DNA of 64,000 nucleotides from Bradyrhizobium sp. Gha (GTDB taxonomy: Bacteria > Pseudomonadota > Alphaproteobacteria > Rhizobiales > Xanthobacteraceae), in contig NZ_FOQM01000001.1 in the NCBI RefSeq assembly GCF_900113735.1, forward strand, positions 124,001 through 188,000, in the 5' to 3' direction. Positions 1-8,322 of the stretch are shown in pieces. Under the pieces are notes generated by a model. That model did no database searches and was not told where the DNA came from. It saw only the letters and a list, made by a program, of their open reading frames with translations. A program made the translations under genes and the position numbers. Every line of letters begins with the position of its first letter. Position 1 is the first letter of the stretch.

Positions 1-140
1 GCAAAGGTCTCGCCGAGTTAGTGCGCGCACAGACCGACCATGAGCTTGCCGAGCAAAACAAACTGTTTGCGACGACCGATTATCGCGAAGGGATCCGCGC
101 CGTCGCGGAGCGCCGACCGGGACGATTTAGCGGAGCCTGA
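1..140 (+). CDS. C-terminal end of an enoyl-CoA hydratase/isomerase (crotonase) family protein, partial
   Basis: An open frame runs in from the left edge (codons in register with position 3) and stops with TGA at 138-140, giving 45 residues. The tail has the pattern DYREG..A..ERRPGRF.G, which resembles the C-terminus of enoyl-CoA hydratases, where a DFREG...F.EKR..RF.G ending is common. The catalytic part lies outside the window, so the substrate cannot be judged. It precedes the traR-like gene on the same strand by 182 bases in which I see no gene. The family call rests on the C-terminal pattern alone. Confidence 0.5.
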   Translation, partial: KGLAELVRAQTDHELAEQNKLFATTDYREGIRAVAERRPGRFSGA

Positions 141-322
141 CCTAGCGCATCCGTGATCTTACGCTCACGACACCGGCAGGCGTTCGCTGACGTTCGCAAG
201 GTTGTCCGGTGGATTGCTATTGGTCGGAAGGCAGAGGCTCGTTGGCTGGTACGGCGATTTCCCGGACCGCGAGTTGCCAAGGAAACGATTCGTATAGTAA
301 GATAAAAGCGAGACGCAGTACC

Positions 323-1045
323 GTGCGGCGTGTCTTTCAAGCATTTGTCGATCGTCTCGTCGAAGGTAAGGATTACAAGGATCTCGGAGACGGATTGGCC
401 GAATCTGCTGCGGCGCTCAATCTCTGCTGCTTCGCCTACCTTTCTCTGCCGCGCGCTCCAGGCGCACCGCCGCTGCTGATTTCAAATTATCCTTCAACTT
501 GGACTTCATACTATTTGCAAAGGCAATATGAGCGGACCGATCCCGTAGTTGTGCAAGCGCTCCACTATCCAAGTCCATTTCGGTGGGGCCTCGGAGTAGG
601 ACTGGCAGCGAGCTCGGACCCTGAACGTGAGCTGTTCGAGGAAGCGGCTCGCTTTGGCATTCGCTGTGGGTTCACAATTCCCATTCACGATAGTAGCGGA
701 GCCATTGCCGCGGTTACCTTTGCTGCTGATGAGCGTCGGTCGACTTTCGAGCGTACAATTGACGATCATGCACTCGTCCTACAGCTCATGGCGATTTACT
801 TTCATGCCCACGCCCAGCGCAAGATCGCATTCGATAATCGGATTGACGGCGTTAATCTTTCACCCCGAGAGACTGAATGTCTCAAGTGGGCCGCCGAGGG
901 GAAATCGGCCTGGGAGACTGGGCGCATCATGGGAATCTCGCGTCATACGGTGGCCTTTCATCTCGAAAATGCCAGGGCAAAGCTCGGTGTTGGATCGACA
1001 ATTCAGGCGGTCGCGCGTCTTGCTTCAGCGAAGCATCGCATCTAA
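323..1045 (+). CDS. traR: TraR-like LuxR-family quorum-sensing transcriptional activator
   Basis: About 240 residues, the usual TraR/LuxR length. The N-terminal two thirds is an autoinducer-binding domain with conserved W/Y/D positions (YYLQRQYERTDPVV, then PFRWG). The C-terminus is a LuxR-type helix-turn-helix beginning LSPRETECLKWAAEGKS and continuing with a recognition helix near SRHTVAFHLENARAKL. It probably binds an acyl-homoserine lactone made by the adjacent LuxI-type enzyme and activates transfer and excision genes of the ICE. I chose GTG at 323 because it gives the family length; the frame stays open back to a GTG at 209, and no strong ribosome site decides between them. Confidence 0.85.
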   Translation: MRRVFQAFVDRLVEGKDYKDLGDGLAESAAALNLCCFAYLSLPRAPGAPPLLISNYPSTWTSYYLQRQYERTDPVVVQALHYPSPFRWGLGVGLAASSDPERELFEEAARFGIRCGFTIPIHDSSGAIAAVTFAADERRSTFERTIDDHALVLQLMAIYFHAHAQRKIAFDNRIDGVNLSPRETECLKWAAEGKSAWETGRIMGISRHTVAFHLENARAKLGVGSTIQAVARLASAKHRI

Positions 1046-1066
1046 AGCATGCGTCTCGCGTTAGCA

Positions 1067-1084
1067 CCTCCTTAGTTGAGGAGG
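1067..1084 (+). promoter_or_regulatory. Inverted repeat in the traR-traI gap
   Basis: CCTCCT, six bases, AGGAGG forms a perfect 6-bp stem in the 96-bp gap between the regulator and the AHL synthase. There is no following T-run, so it is not a typical intrinsic terminator. The downstream arm (AGGAGG) could also mimic a ribosome site. It may be a weak attenuator or a regulator site; the function is inferred only from its position. Confidence 0.3.
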
Positions 1085-1141
1085 CTGCGGGCCCACGAAG
1101 CTTGTCCTTCAATAGACCATTGTCGTCTTTGGAGGCACATC

Positions 1142-1771
1142 ATGATGCAGGTCATCACGCGAGAATACTATGGGGCTCTCGCCCATGAGATCGCCGAAAT
1201 GCACCGGCTTCGGTACCGGGTATTCAAAGAACGACTCCAATGGGACGTCCAAATCAGCGGCGATATGGAGATAGACGAATTCGATGCCCTTCATCCCGTT
1301 TATCTAATTCAGCGAGCGAGCGACTACCGTATTCAAGGTTGCGTTCGAATGCTTCCGTCCACGGGGCCGACAATGTTGCGAGATATTTTCCCGGCCTTGC
1401 TGGACGGGAAGTCGTTCCAAGCAATTCCTTCAGTTTGGGAAAGTAGCCGTTTCGCACTCGACGTTGCCAATGACGCGCGCAGCACAATTCATGGCTTGAC
1501 CAACGCAACTTACGAGCTCTTCGCCGGCATGATCGAGTTCGGTCTATCGCGACGCCTAACGGACATTGTTACCGTCACAGACACCCGCATGGAGCGCCTC
1601 TTGCGTCGTGCGGGATGGCCCCTACGCCGAACAGGCCAGCCAAGAAGATTTGGAAACACTGAGGCAGTTGCTGGCTATCTTGAGGTCTCCTCGGAATGCC
1701 TGACACAGGTACGAACTGCGGGAAAGCTGCAGTCTCCGATACTTTGGGAACCTGCAGTGACAGCCGCGTAG
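1142..1771 (+). CDS. traI: LuxI-family acyl-homoserine-lactone synthase (TraI-type)
   Basis: 209 residues with the LuxI signature. It has an N-terminal MHRLRYRVFKERLQWDV block containing the conserved Arg, Phe and Trp, an E.DEFD acidic stretch, CVRMLPSTGPTML, and WESSRFALD. It makes an acyl-homoserine lactone from S-adenosylmethionine and an acyl-carrier substrate in the cytoplasm. The start is ATG at 1142 with GGAGG just upstream; a second ATG follows directly. It lies 96 bases after the traR-like gene on the same strand, so the two probably form the quorum-sensing pair that controls conjugation. In related rhizobial ICEs TraR and the lactone drive synthase and excision-activator expression. 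Confidence 0.93.
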   Translation: MMQVITREYYGALAHEIAEMHRLRYRVFKERLQWDVQISGDMEIDEFDALHPVYLIQRASDYRIQGCVRMLPSTGPTMLRDIFPALLDGKSFQAIPSVWESSRFALDVANDARSTIHGLTNATYELFAGMIEFGLSRRLTDIVTVTDTRMERLLRRAGWPLRRTGQPRRFGNTEAVAGYLEVSSECLTQVRTAGKLQSPILWEPAVTAA

Positions 1772-1795
1772 ACAACGCGCTGTTTCGAAGGCTCC

Positions 1796-2764
1796 ATGTC
1801 AAATCCTAGCATCAGGAAGCTTCAAATGGCTCCTGCTTCTCAAGCTACCCGAATCGAGTTGCGTCACTTGCGGGCCGCAATAGCTGCCGCAGATTGCGGA
1901 AGCCTTCGCCAGGCTTCGGAGCTTCTGGTGGTCCGACATTCCGTCTTAAGTCGCTTGATCAGCCAGCTAGAACATTTGGTCGGCGCGACGCTATTTGAAC
2001 GCTCCAGCGCAGGAGTTGTGCCTACCGTCGCAGGTCGGAGCGTCCTGTGCATATCGCGAACAATTTTAGAACAGGTCGAGGCGATGCTTGCGACCGCTCG
2101 ATCCAGCGGTCGCGGCGAAGCCGGACGTCTCTCGATAGGCTTTTGCACGTCCATTTCCGCGGGAAACTTGAGAGCAACCATAATCGAGTTCAAGAAGGGA
2201 GTGCCCCAGGTCGAGCTTGCGCCTATCGAGCGGCCACGCGCTCTTCTAATGAGCGCTCTCAGGAACGGTACTCTCGACATAGCCATCGTTCCAGGGCAAA
2301 CACCGCTGTCGGACGCCAAAACCCTGCCAGTCTGGAGCGAGCGTACACTGGCTTTCGTTCCTAACGACCATCCTCTGGCTACGCGTGAAATCATCTACTG
2401 GACAGATCTCCGCGGCCAAACGGTGCTCTTGAGCGAGCATGATCCTGGAAACGATCTCGAAGATCTGTTGGTCTCCAAGCTGGTGACAGACGAACATCGC
2501 CCAACAATCGAACGTCACGATGTGAGCAGGGGCATCATAAAGAGCCTGATCAGTATGGGACTTGGAATTGGTCTTGCCATGGAGTCGGATGTGGGCGCCA
2601 GCTTCGCCGGTTTGGTCTATCGCGAATTGCACGACGGCGCCGGCCCGAGCCGCATCGGCTTCTATGCGCGTTGGCTGCACGATAACGAAAATCCCGCTCT
2701 GAAGCGCTTCCTTAACCTGTTAGCAGAACGCTATCCCTCGCCTCCGCCGGTTCTTGTGGAATGA
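1796..2764 (+). CDS. LysR-family transcriptional regulator
   Basis: 322 residues. An N-terminal winged helix-turn-helix (IELRHLRAAIAAADCGSLRQA...VVRHSVLSRLISQLEHLVGATLFER) is followed by a periplasmic-binding-protein-like effector domain. It begins 24 bases after the AHL synthase stop and its end runs 34 bases into the convergent DUF2274 gene. LysR genes are frequent beside trb operons of rhizobial ICEs. Its target and effector are unknown; control of the facing trb operon is a plausible inference from position only. Confidence 0.9.
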   Translation: MSNPSIRKLQMAPASQATRIELRHLRAAIAAADCGSLRQASELLVVRHSVLSRLISQLEHLVGATLFERSSAGVVPTVAGRSVLCISRTILEQVEAMLATARSSGRGEAGRLSIGFCTSISAGNLRATIIEFKKGVPQVELAPIERPRALLMSALRNGTLDIAIVPGQTPLSDAKTLPVWSERTLAFVPNDHPLATREIIYWTDLRGQTVLLSEHDPGNDLEDLLVSKLVTDEHRPTIERHDVSRGIIKSLISMGLGIGLAMESDVGASFAGLVYRELHDGAGPSRIGFYARWLHDNENPALKRFLNLLAERYPSPPPVLVE

Positions 2765-2976
2765 TTGGTTCGTCTCGCCTTTGCAAATCCGCGGTCCGTG
2801 GCCATAAAGCGCGCCAACATCGGCGCGATCAGCTTCGCCGGATCGATACGCTGCCCACTTTCGCGCGCCAAGGCCTCTGCATAGGCGACGAGATCCCGAT
2901 GCACTGATGCTGGGAGCTCAGTGGTGACCTTGACCGGCTTGTCGTCAGGCAGTGCTCCTATTCTAAGCTTGGACAT
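2731..2976 (-). CDS. DUF2274 family protein, last gene of the trb operon
   Basis: 81 residues starting MSKLRIGALPDDKPVKV, with a central P.S.HRDLVAYAEAL helix typical of DUF2274, a small family that follows trbI in rhizobial T4SS operons. Its form resembles a ribbon-helix-helix-like small regulator, but no function is established. The start at 2976 is supported by GGAGG upstream and by tight spacing after the trbI stop. Its 3' end overlaps the convergent LysR gene by 34 bases. Confidence 0.8.
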   Translation of the reverse strand: MSKLRIGALPDDKPVKVTTELPASVHRDLVAYAEALARESGQRIDPAKLIAPMLARFMATDRGFAKARRTNHSTRTGGGEG

Positions 2977-2980
2977 GCTG

Positions 2981-4192
2981 TTATCCTCCGTAAGGCGCAA
3001 GTACGAGGTCGCGATTGACGACAACGCGAACCGGGAAACCAGGTCGCACGGTCAAAGTGGGCTGGATGTTGAGACTGCGCCGAACCACCTGTTGTCCGGT
3101 TTGGTTTAGTGAGTCCGAGGCGCCGTGCCGCAAGGCCTGGATAATTGCGCTGTCGTTGCTGTTGGTGTCCGAGCCGGCACCCAGTTCGGTCCCGACAGCC
3201 AGAAACGTCGAAAGTGCCGCGGCCTTGAATAGCTCACCCCAGTGATTGTCGACCTGGTCCTCGAGGCCTGCATACCCGGCAGTGTCAGCGCCAGGCTGCC
3301 GCTCGAGAACGATAGAACGTCCATTCTGCATGATTAGTCGGGTCCAGACGAGCAGGACGCGGGACTGGCCGAAAGTGACCTGGCTATCGTAGATCCCGAT
3401 CAGACGCGCTCCCTGAGGCACAAGCAGAAAGCGGCCAGTCGGCGTGTCATAGACATTCTCGGTGACCTGCGCCGTAATTTGGCCTGGCAGGTCCGATCGG
3501 ATTCCGGTGATCAGGGCTCCCGGAATAACTGTCCCGGCCTGCACGATATATGGTGAAGCTGGCTTGGTGACGCGATCAGGGCTGACTGTGCGACGGTCCA
3601 CAGAGGCGTTGACGAAGGCAAGCTTGCGGTCTTGACCGTTCTGCGCAAATCCGTCGTCGTTGGCACTCGTAGGGCTTTGCAATGCGATGCGGTCGCCCCC
3701 TCCACCTGCAGCCGTGGGCTCACGCACTTCTCTCCCATTGGTCGAAGCGAACAGATGGCTGATGCGGGCTGCTTCGGTCTCATGATCCCGGCGCTGCTGT
3801 TCCGGATCGACGCCCATCGTCGGCGACTGTCCTTGGGCTGCAAGAATCGGCCGACCGAGGTCCCCGGGAAGCGGTGGACCAAGTTGCGGGATTGGCTGGC
3901 GCGGAATGCCAGTGTAGTCCTTCGGCAGCGCCGTAATACCGTCGGCGACATTGTGATGGTCGGTACTGTAAAGCTCATCGACCACCTGGTCTCGAGGGCG
4001 ATTCTTCTGCAGCGACCACAGCACGGCTCCGCCGATGACTAGCAGGACGACCGCGCTCCCTCCCGCCAGTACTTTCCGTGACAACCGCGTCACGCGCGGG
4101 TGCTCCGCTCTCAAGCGAAAGCTTCCGGACTGATCCTCTTGGCTCTCAGGCGGAGCTGCTTGCGCCTGATCACTTTCATTCCTGACGTTCAT
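2981..4192 (-). CDS. trbI: TrbI/VirB10-family conjugal transfer protein
   Basis: 403 residues. A cytoplasmic N-terminus is followed by one membrane helix at about residues 41-61, a Pro-rich periplasmic linker, and a C-terminal VirB10-type beta-barrel domain (VIPGALITGIRSDLPGQI..V..NVYDTPTGR, LLVPQGARLIGIYDSQV, LGAGSD). It would form the inner part of the T4SS core channel linking both membranes. The start overlaps the trbG stop by four bases (ATGA), showing translational coupling in the - strand trb operon. Confidence 0.95.
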   Translation of the reverse strand: MNVRNESDQAQAAPPESQEDQSGSFRLRAEHPRVTRLSRKVLAGGSAVVLLVIGGAVLWSLQKNRPRDQVVDELYSTDHHNVADGITALPKDYTGIPRQPIPQLGPPLPGDLGRPILAAQGQSPTMGVDPEQQRRDHETEAARISHLFASTNGREVREPTAAGGGGDRIALQSPTSANDDGFAQNGQDRKLAFVNASVDRRTVSPDRVTKPASPYIVQAGTVIPGALITGIRSDLPGQITAQVTENVYDTPTGRFLLVPQGARLIGIYDSQVTFGQSRVLLVWTRLIMQNGRSIVLERQPGADTAGYAGLEDQVDNHWGELFKAAALSTFLAVGTELGAGSDTNSNDSAIIQALRHGASDSLNQTGQQVVRRSLNIQPTLTVRPGFPVRVVVNRDLVLAPYGG

Positions 4193-5223
4193 GACGACGG
4201 CCTCCCGTCGGTCCGGACAATACGGACCTTCTGCTGGTGCTCACCGCCAAGCCGCAGTTCGGCGGCAGCAAAAAGCCGATCGACGATCAGTACGTTGCCG
4301 TAAGCGCGATAGTTGACGAGTTCAGTCTTGCCGTCTGGACCGATGACGAAGAGCGGAGGCATCTCGCCCTGCACGATACCTTGCGGGAATTCGATATAGA
4401 CTTTGCGGCCATCGTCATATGCGGCGAGCGGCCGCCAGGGAGGACTGTCGCCTTCGATGGCATAGCGGAAGATGCGCTGCGCCGGGTCCGGAAGAACGGG
4501 CTTCAGAGCGACCGAACGCGATCGTTCCCGTGCAGTTTCTGGATAGTACCACGCAACCGACGGCATGTATGGCCGTTCGCGCGAGCGGAGTTCGATCAGG
4601 TAGGTGCGCCGGTCAGTATTGACCACAAGATTGGTCTCGATGGAAGCTCGCGTCGGCTTGACCAGAATGTGGACGCGCCGCGTGTCGCCGCTCCCGCTCT
4701 CGGTATCGCCAACGACCCAGCGTACAGTATCTCCGGCCGCGATCGGCCCCGATCCCGTCAACTGCTCTCCTTCCTCGAGTGCGATATCCGTAATCTGCCC
4801 GGGTGCGGCATAAATCTGATAGAGGGCACCGGGGCTATAGGCGTAGATCTGAGCTGCGTTGAAATACCCCCGCTTGCGCGGTTCGACGCGGGCCGCACTG
4901 TTTGCCGTCTCAACCCGGCTCACGGGTTCAGGCTCCTCCTTCCCTGCCGACTTGCCGCCAAAGGCCGGCTTCCAAAGCGGTGGAACGTGAAGCGGCCGCG
5001 GTCTGTCGTCGAGAGACGCCGGAGGCGCCGGCAGTGGCGGGACCTCGGCGTCATAGCTGATCTCCGGCGGAATGTAGGTCGCGCACCCACCGAGCGCCGA
5101 GGAACCGACCAGGAGAGCAAACAGAACTGCTCGCTTAGCAGCCACGAATTCGGGCAAAGCAGAATTGAGCTTGCTGTTTGAGATGGGGCGCTTCGAATGA
5201 ACGTCAGACGGCGTCTTGGTCAC
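4189..5223 (-). CDS. trbG: TrbG/VirB9-family conjugal transfer lipoprotein
   Basis: 344 residues. The N-terminus has a hydrophobic stretch ending in a lipobox (ALGGC, Cys at about 47), so it is probably an outer-membrane-associated lipoprotein. The C-terminal two thirds matches VirB9/TrbG: AGPGQI-like ITDIALEEGE, RWVVGD, NTDRRTYLIELRS, MPSVAWYYP, then a C-terminal domain ending with DGKTELVNYR..GNVLIVDRLF..AELRLG. I chose GTG at 5223: AAGGAG lies 8 bases upstream and the codon overlaps the trbF stop, as expected in this operon. Confidence 0.93.
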   Translation of the reverse strand: MTKTPSDVHSKRPISNSKLNSALPEFVAAKRAVLFALLVGSSALGGCATYIPPEISYDAEVPPLPAPPASLDDRPRPLHVPPLWKPAFGGKSAGKEEPEPVSRVETANSAARVEPRKRGYFNAAQIYAYSPGALYQIYAAPGQITDIALEEGEQLTGSGPIAAGDTVRWVVGDTESGSGDTRRVHILVKPTRASIETNLVVNTDRRTYLIELRSRERPYMPSVAWYYPETARERSRSVALKPVLPDPAQRIFRYAIEGDSPPWRPLAAYDDGRKVYIEFPQGIVQGEMPPLFVIGPDGKTELVNYRAYGNVLIVDRLFAAAELRLGGEHQQKVRIVRTDGRPSS

Positions 5224-5901
5224 TGACCCAACTCCTTTGACCAGTTGATGGCGCGGACGTAGACGCCGAGGGGATTCTTGCGCAGACGTTCGGCATCGCG
5301 CGGCGTTTCGATCACAATCGTGAGAATCGCAGTCCAGCGCTCGGTCGAACTCAGCGAACCGTTGTCGTAGGTGCGCTCGGTCCATGCGACCCGAAAGCTC
5401 TCCGGCGACGCCCGAATGACGCTCGAGACGTCCACGGAGATTTGCGCCTTGCCCCACTTGGCAAAGGGGTCATTGTTGCGCGCGTAATCGTTGAGCGCGG
5501 CCGCGCCGCGATCGGTCGTAAAGTCATAGGCGCGGAGCCAGTTCTGGCGCAGAACGATGCCGTCGGCCGGTAGGCCTCTGACATCCTCGATAAAGCGCGC
5601 CAGATGGTAGGCGATGCGCATCAGTCGGTTGATAGTCAATGTTGGCCGGCGCGACCCTTTGGGCCTGGCCGAGACGATCCACTTCGACCACCCACGGCGT
5701 GATCGAGCCTTGGCTCGATTGCCAGACAAGGCCACCCGCGAGACCGGCCGATAGCATTAAGCAACCGAACGCCATCAGGCGCCAGTTCTTGGCCTGCACG
5801 CGGGCAGATCCGATGCGCTCGTCCCAAACCTGCGCCGCCTTTTGATAAGGCGTGATCGGCTCGGGCATGCGCCCGTAGTGTACTGATGGTCGTTTGAACA
5901 T
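5220..5901 (-). pseudogene. trbF: TrbF/VirB8-family conjugal transfer protein, frameshifted
   Basis: The N-terminal frame (from ATG 5901) gives MPEPITPYQKAAQVWDERIG, then one membrane helix, then SQGSITPWVVEVDRLGQ and PANIDYQPTD, a normal TrbF start. The C-terminal part (AYHLARFIEDVRGLPADG..LRQNWLRAYDF to KELGQ) lies in another frame. The switch is at about 5611-5622, where two bases appear missing or one added. Together the parts would give a normal-length VirB8-like protein of about 227 residues. There is no obvious slippery run at the junction, so this is a mutation or a sequence error rather than recoding. VirB8-like proteins are essential channel parts, so a true lesion would block conjugation. 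Confidence 0.85.
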
Positions 5902-5996
5902 CGATAGTTGCCCCTGGGATCAAGTGATCGTTTTCGAGTGGTGCGATGGAATGGTTTGAGACGTTGTGCTGTACAGCGGAGGTGCAGTGGTGCGTC

Positions 5997-7226
5997 TCAG
6001 CGCTCTCCTTCGGACAAATCGACGGAGGAACCGCTGCCACCATGATCGCCCGAGCGGACGGCCTGGCTAGCGGCCGAGGCACCATGCCGAATAGCCTCGG
6101 CGCGCTTCATGCGTCGCGCCCAATCGGGCTGCCCTTCGGCCGAGGTGCTCGCGGTCTGCGCACCGGCTTCCCCGCCCCCGCCGAGCGCAGCCGCTGCACG
6201 ACGCAACGGGCTCATGGCAGCGGAGGTGCCGGCTTCGGCGACGCCGACGAAGCCGCTACTCCGGTAAGCGGCTGTTGCTCCGCTCATGACAGCGCCGCCA
6301 CCGCGCGCGGCACCTGCCATCGCGCCGCTAGCGAGACCGGCACCGCCGGCGGCGAGGCCCGCGCCCGCCGCAACAATGCCGCCGGCAGCAAGGCCTGTTC
6401 CAATCGTGGCCCCCGCACCGAGCTGGGGTCCACCGGACACCAAGCCGTTTGCGATACCCGGACCGAAGATACCGAGGCCCAGCAACGCGAGCGCCGCGAG
6501 CACCAGCGTCATCGCGTCTTCGATGGTCGGCTGAGCGCCGCCGAAGCCTGCGGTGAACTGCGAAAACAGGGTCGAGCCGATCCCGACGATGACGGCCAGG
6601 ACCAGGACCTTGATTCCTGATGAGATGACGTTGCCCAGGACCCGCTCGGCCGCGAAGGCGGTCTTGCCAAACAACCCAAACGGAATGAGCACGAAGCCGG
6701 CCAGCGTCGTGAGCTTGAACTCGATCAGGGTAACGAAGAGCTGGATCGCCAGAATAAAGAAGGCGAGCAGCACCACGACCCACGCGAACAGGAGAACGAC
6801 GATCTGGACGAAATTTTCGAAGAAACTGATATAGCCCATCAGGTTGGAGATCGAATCAAGCAATGGTCGGCCGGCATCAAGGCCGACTTGAGCGATCTTT
6901 CCGGGCCGCAGGAAATCCGATGCGGAGAGGCTTGCGCCTGATGCTTTCAGGCCAAGACCGGCAAAGCTCTCGAAGACGATGCGCGCCAGACTGTTCCAGT
7001 TACCGATGAGGTAGGCGAAGACCCCTACGAAGAGCGTCTTCTTGACGAGACGCGCGATGATGTCCTCATCTGTTCCCCAACTCCAGAACAACGCTGCGAG
7101 CGTAATGTCGATCGCAGCAAGGGTCGTTGCGAGATATCCGACATCACTCCCCAGCAGCCCAAAGCCGTTGTCGATGTAACGCGTGAACGTTTCCAGAAAC
7201 TGGTCAATGATCCCCGTACCCGTCAT
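5997..7226 (-). CDS. trbL: TrbL/VirB6-family polytopic conjugal transfer protein
   Basis: 409 residues. The first 270 hold at least five or six membrane helices, including a long AWVVVLLAFFILAIQLFVTLIEF segment and a Gly/Ala-rich LVLAALALLGLGIFGPGIANGLVSG segment. The C-terminal 130 residues are low-complexity Ala/Gly-rich (AAGGIVAAGAGLAAGGAG...) and end in a polar tail, the usual TrbL layout. It is the inner-membrane channel component. The start overlaps the trbK stop by four bases. A 95-base gap separates it from trbF. Confidence 0.93.
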   Translation of the reverse strand: MTGTGIIDQFLETFTRYIDNGFGLLGSDVGYLATTLAAIDITLAALFWSWGTDEDIIARLVKKTLFVGVFAYLIGNWNSLARIVFESFAGLGLKASGASLSASDFLRPGKIAQVGLDAGRPLLDSISNLMGYISFFENFVQIVVLLFAWVVVLLAFFILAIQLFVTLIEFKLTTLAGFVLIPFGLFGKTAFAAERVLGNVISSGIKVLVLAVIVGIGSTLFSQFTAGFGGAQPTIEDAMTLVLAALALLGLGIFGPGIANGLVSGGPQLGAGATIGTGLAAGGIVAAGAGLAAGGAGLASGAMAGAARGGGAVMSGATAAYRSSGFVGVAEAGTSAAMSPLRRAAAALGGGGEAGAQTASTSAEGQPDWARRMKRAEAIRHGASAASQAVRSGDHGGSGSSVDLSEGER

Positions 7227-7591
7227 GGCTTGCTTGCCTCGGGTGCCGTCAGGTACGGATATCCCTGCGGGATCCGGCTTTGATCCTTTGGGACAGGTAT
7301 TGAACTGGCTGAGTCATCGTGGCCGGGAGCTACATCGCCGTCTTTCCTGCCAAGGAACCGGCGCCGGTTTTCAGCCCAAATCTGCTGGCAGTAGCGATAG
7401 CTTGCCGTCTCCTCCGGAGTGACGCCGCGACAACGTACGAGGTCGGCGTTGGCTGCATCGCTCCTCTGCTCCGCCTTCGGCGCCGACCCAGACTCGTCGC
7501 GGCCACGCAGCTGAATCGTGCAGGCCGCGACGGCGACTAGGCCGATTGTCGTGAGCAGCGACAGCGCCTTGAATGCCCTTACATCGGTCAT
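7223..7591 (-). CDS. trbK: TrbK-alt family lipoprotein, putative entry exclusion protein
   Basis: 122 residues. A signal segment ends in a lipobox-like VAVAAC. A conserved block follows, RCRGVTPEETASYRYCQQIWAENRRRFLG, which is the hallmark of the TrbK-alt family found between trbJ and trbL in rhizobial elements. The two Cys residues there may form a disulfide in the periplasm. It is thought to limit entry of a second copy of the element, though this is shown for RP4 TrbK rather than for this variant. Its start shares one base with the trbJ stop and its end overlaps trbL by four. Confidence 0.85.
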   Translation of the reverse strand: MTDVRAFKALSLLTTIGLVAVAACTIQLRGRDESGSAPKAEQRSDAANADLVRCRGVTPEETASYRYCQQIWAENRRRFLGRKDGDVAPGHDDSASSIPVPKDQSRIPQGYPYLTAPEASKP

Positions 7592-8322
7592 CAGTGGAAC
7601 ATCTGCACGTTGGATGATTGATAGCCCTGCCCCGGTGTCAGGAACCTCCGAAGCTGTTCTCGTCCCTGATCCTGCGCCGAGGCGCGCTGAGCGGATTCAA
7701 GGCTCTGCGCCCTGCCCTGCGCCGTCACGACGGCGGTGAGGTCGGCGAGCTGTTGCGCGTTCAGCGCAAGGATCTGATTGCCAGCCTGCGTTGCTTGCAG
7801 CGCGCCGCTGGCACCCTGGCTCGACGTTACGAGTGCGGACGTCTGGATACGATTGGTGTCGAGGTTGCCGACGATGCCGGCTTGGACGCGAAGCGCGTCC
7901 TGCGTTGCCGAGTAGGTATTTTGCCAGCGCGATTGAGCGTTGGAGATGAGTAACTGGTTCGACTGGCTGCTGGTCGCTGGCGCGTAGCTGGTCGAGAAGG
8001 CGCGGTCGATCTGCTGGACGTCGTACGCGATGCGCTGGGCCTGTGCCAGTAATTGCTGGGTGCGCTGGATCGATGATTGCAGTTGCTGCAGTGACGAATA
8101 TGGCAGGTTTGCCAGGTTCTTCGCCTGATTGATCAGCATCTGCGCCTCGTTCTGCAACGAGGTGATCTGGTTGTTGATCTGCTGGAGCTCCCGCGCGGCG
8201 GTCAGGACGTTCTGAACATAGTTGTTGGGATCAAAAACGATCCACTGCGCCCGCGCGGGGACAGTGACGCCGAGGATCAGCGCGACCGTGCCAGCGGTCG
8301 CCAATAGGCCAAGACGCCTCAT
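7591..8322 (-). CDS. trbJ: TrbJ/VirB5-family conjugal transfer protein
   Basis: 243 residues with a cleavable signal peptide (hydrophobic to about residue 24, then PARAQ). The mature protein is mostly helical and Gln-rich (LQQINNQITSLQNEAQMLINQAKNL, LQQLQSSIQRTQQLLAQAQ), with long coiled-coil character, as in TrbJ. It is probably a minor pilus or adhesion component. The start overlaps the trbE stop by four bases. Confidence 0.93.
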   Translation of the reverse strand: MRRLGLLATAGTVALILGVTVPARAQWIVFDPNNYVQNVLTAARELQQINNQITSLQNEAQMLINQAKNLANLPYSSLQQLQSSIQRTQQLLAQAQRIAYDVQQIDRAFSTSYAPATSSQSNQLLISNAQSRWQNTYSATQDALRVQAGIVGNLDTNRIQTSALVTSSQGASGALQATQAGNQILALNAQQLADLTAVVTAQGRAQSLESAQRASAQDQGREQLRRFLTPGQGYQSSNVQMFH

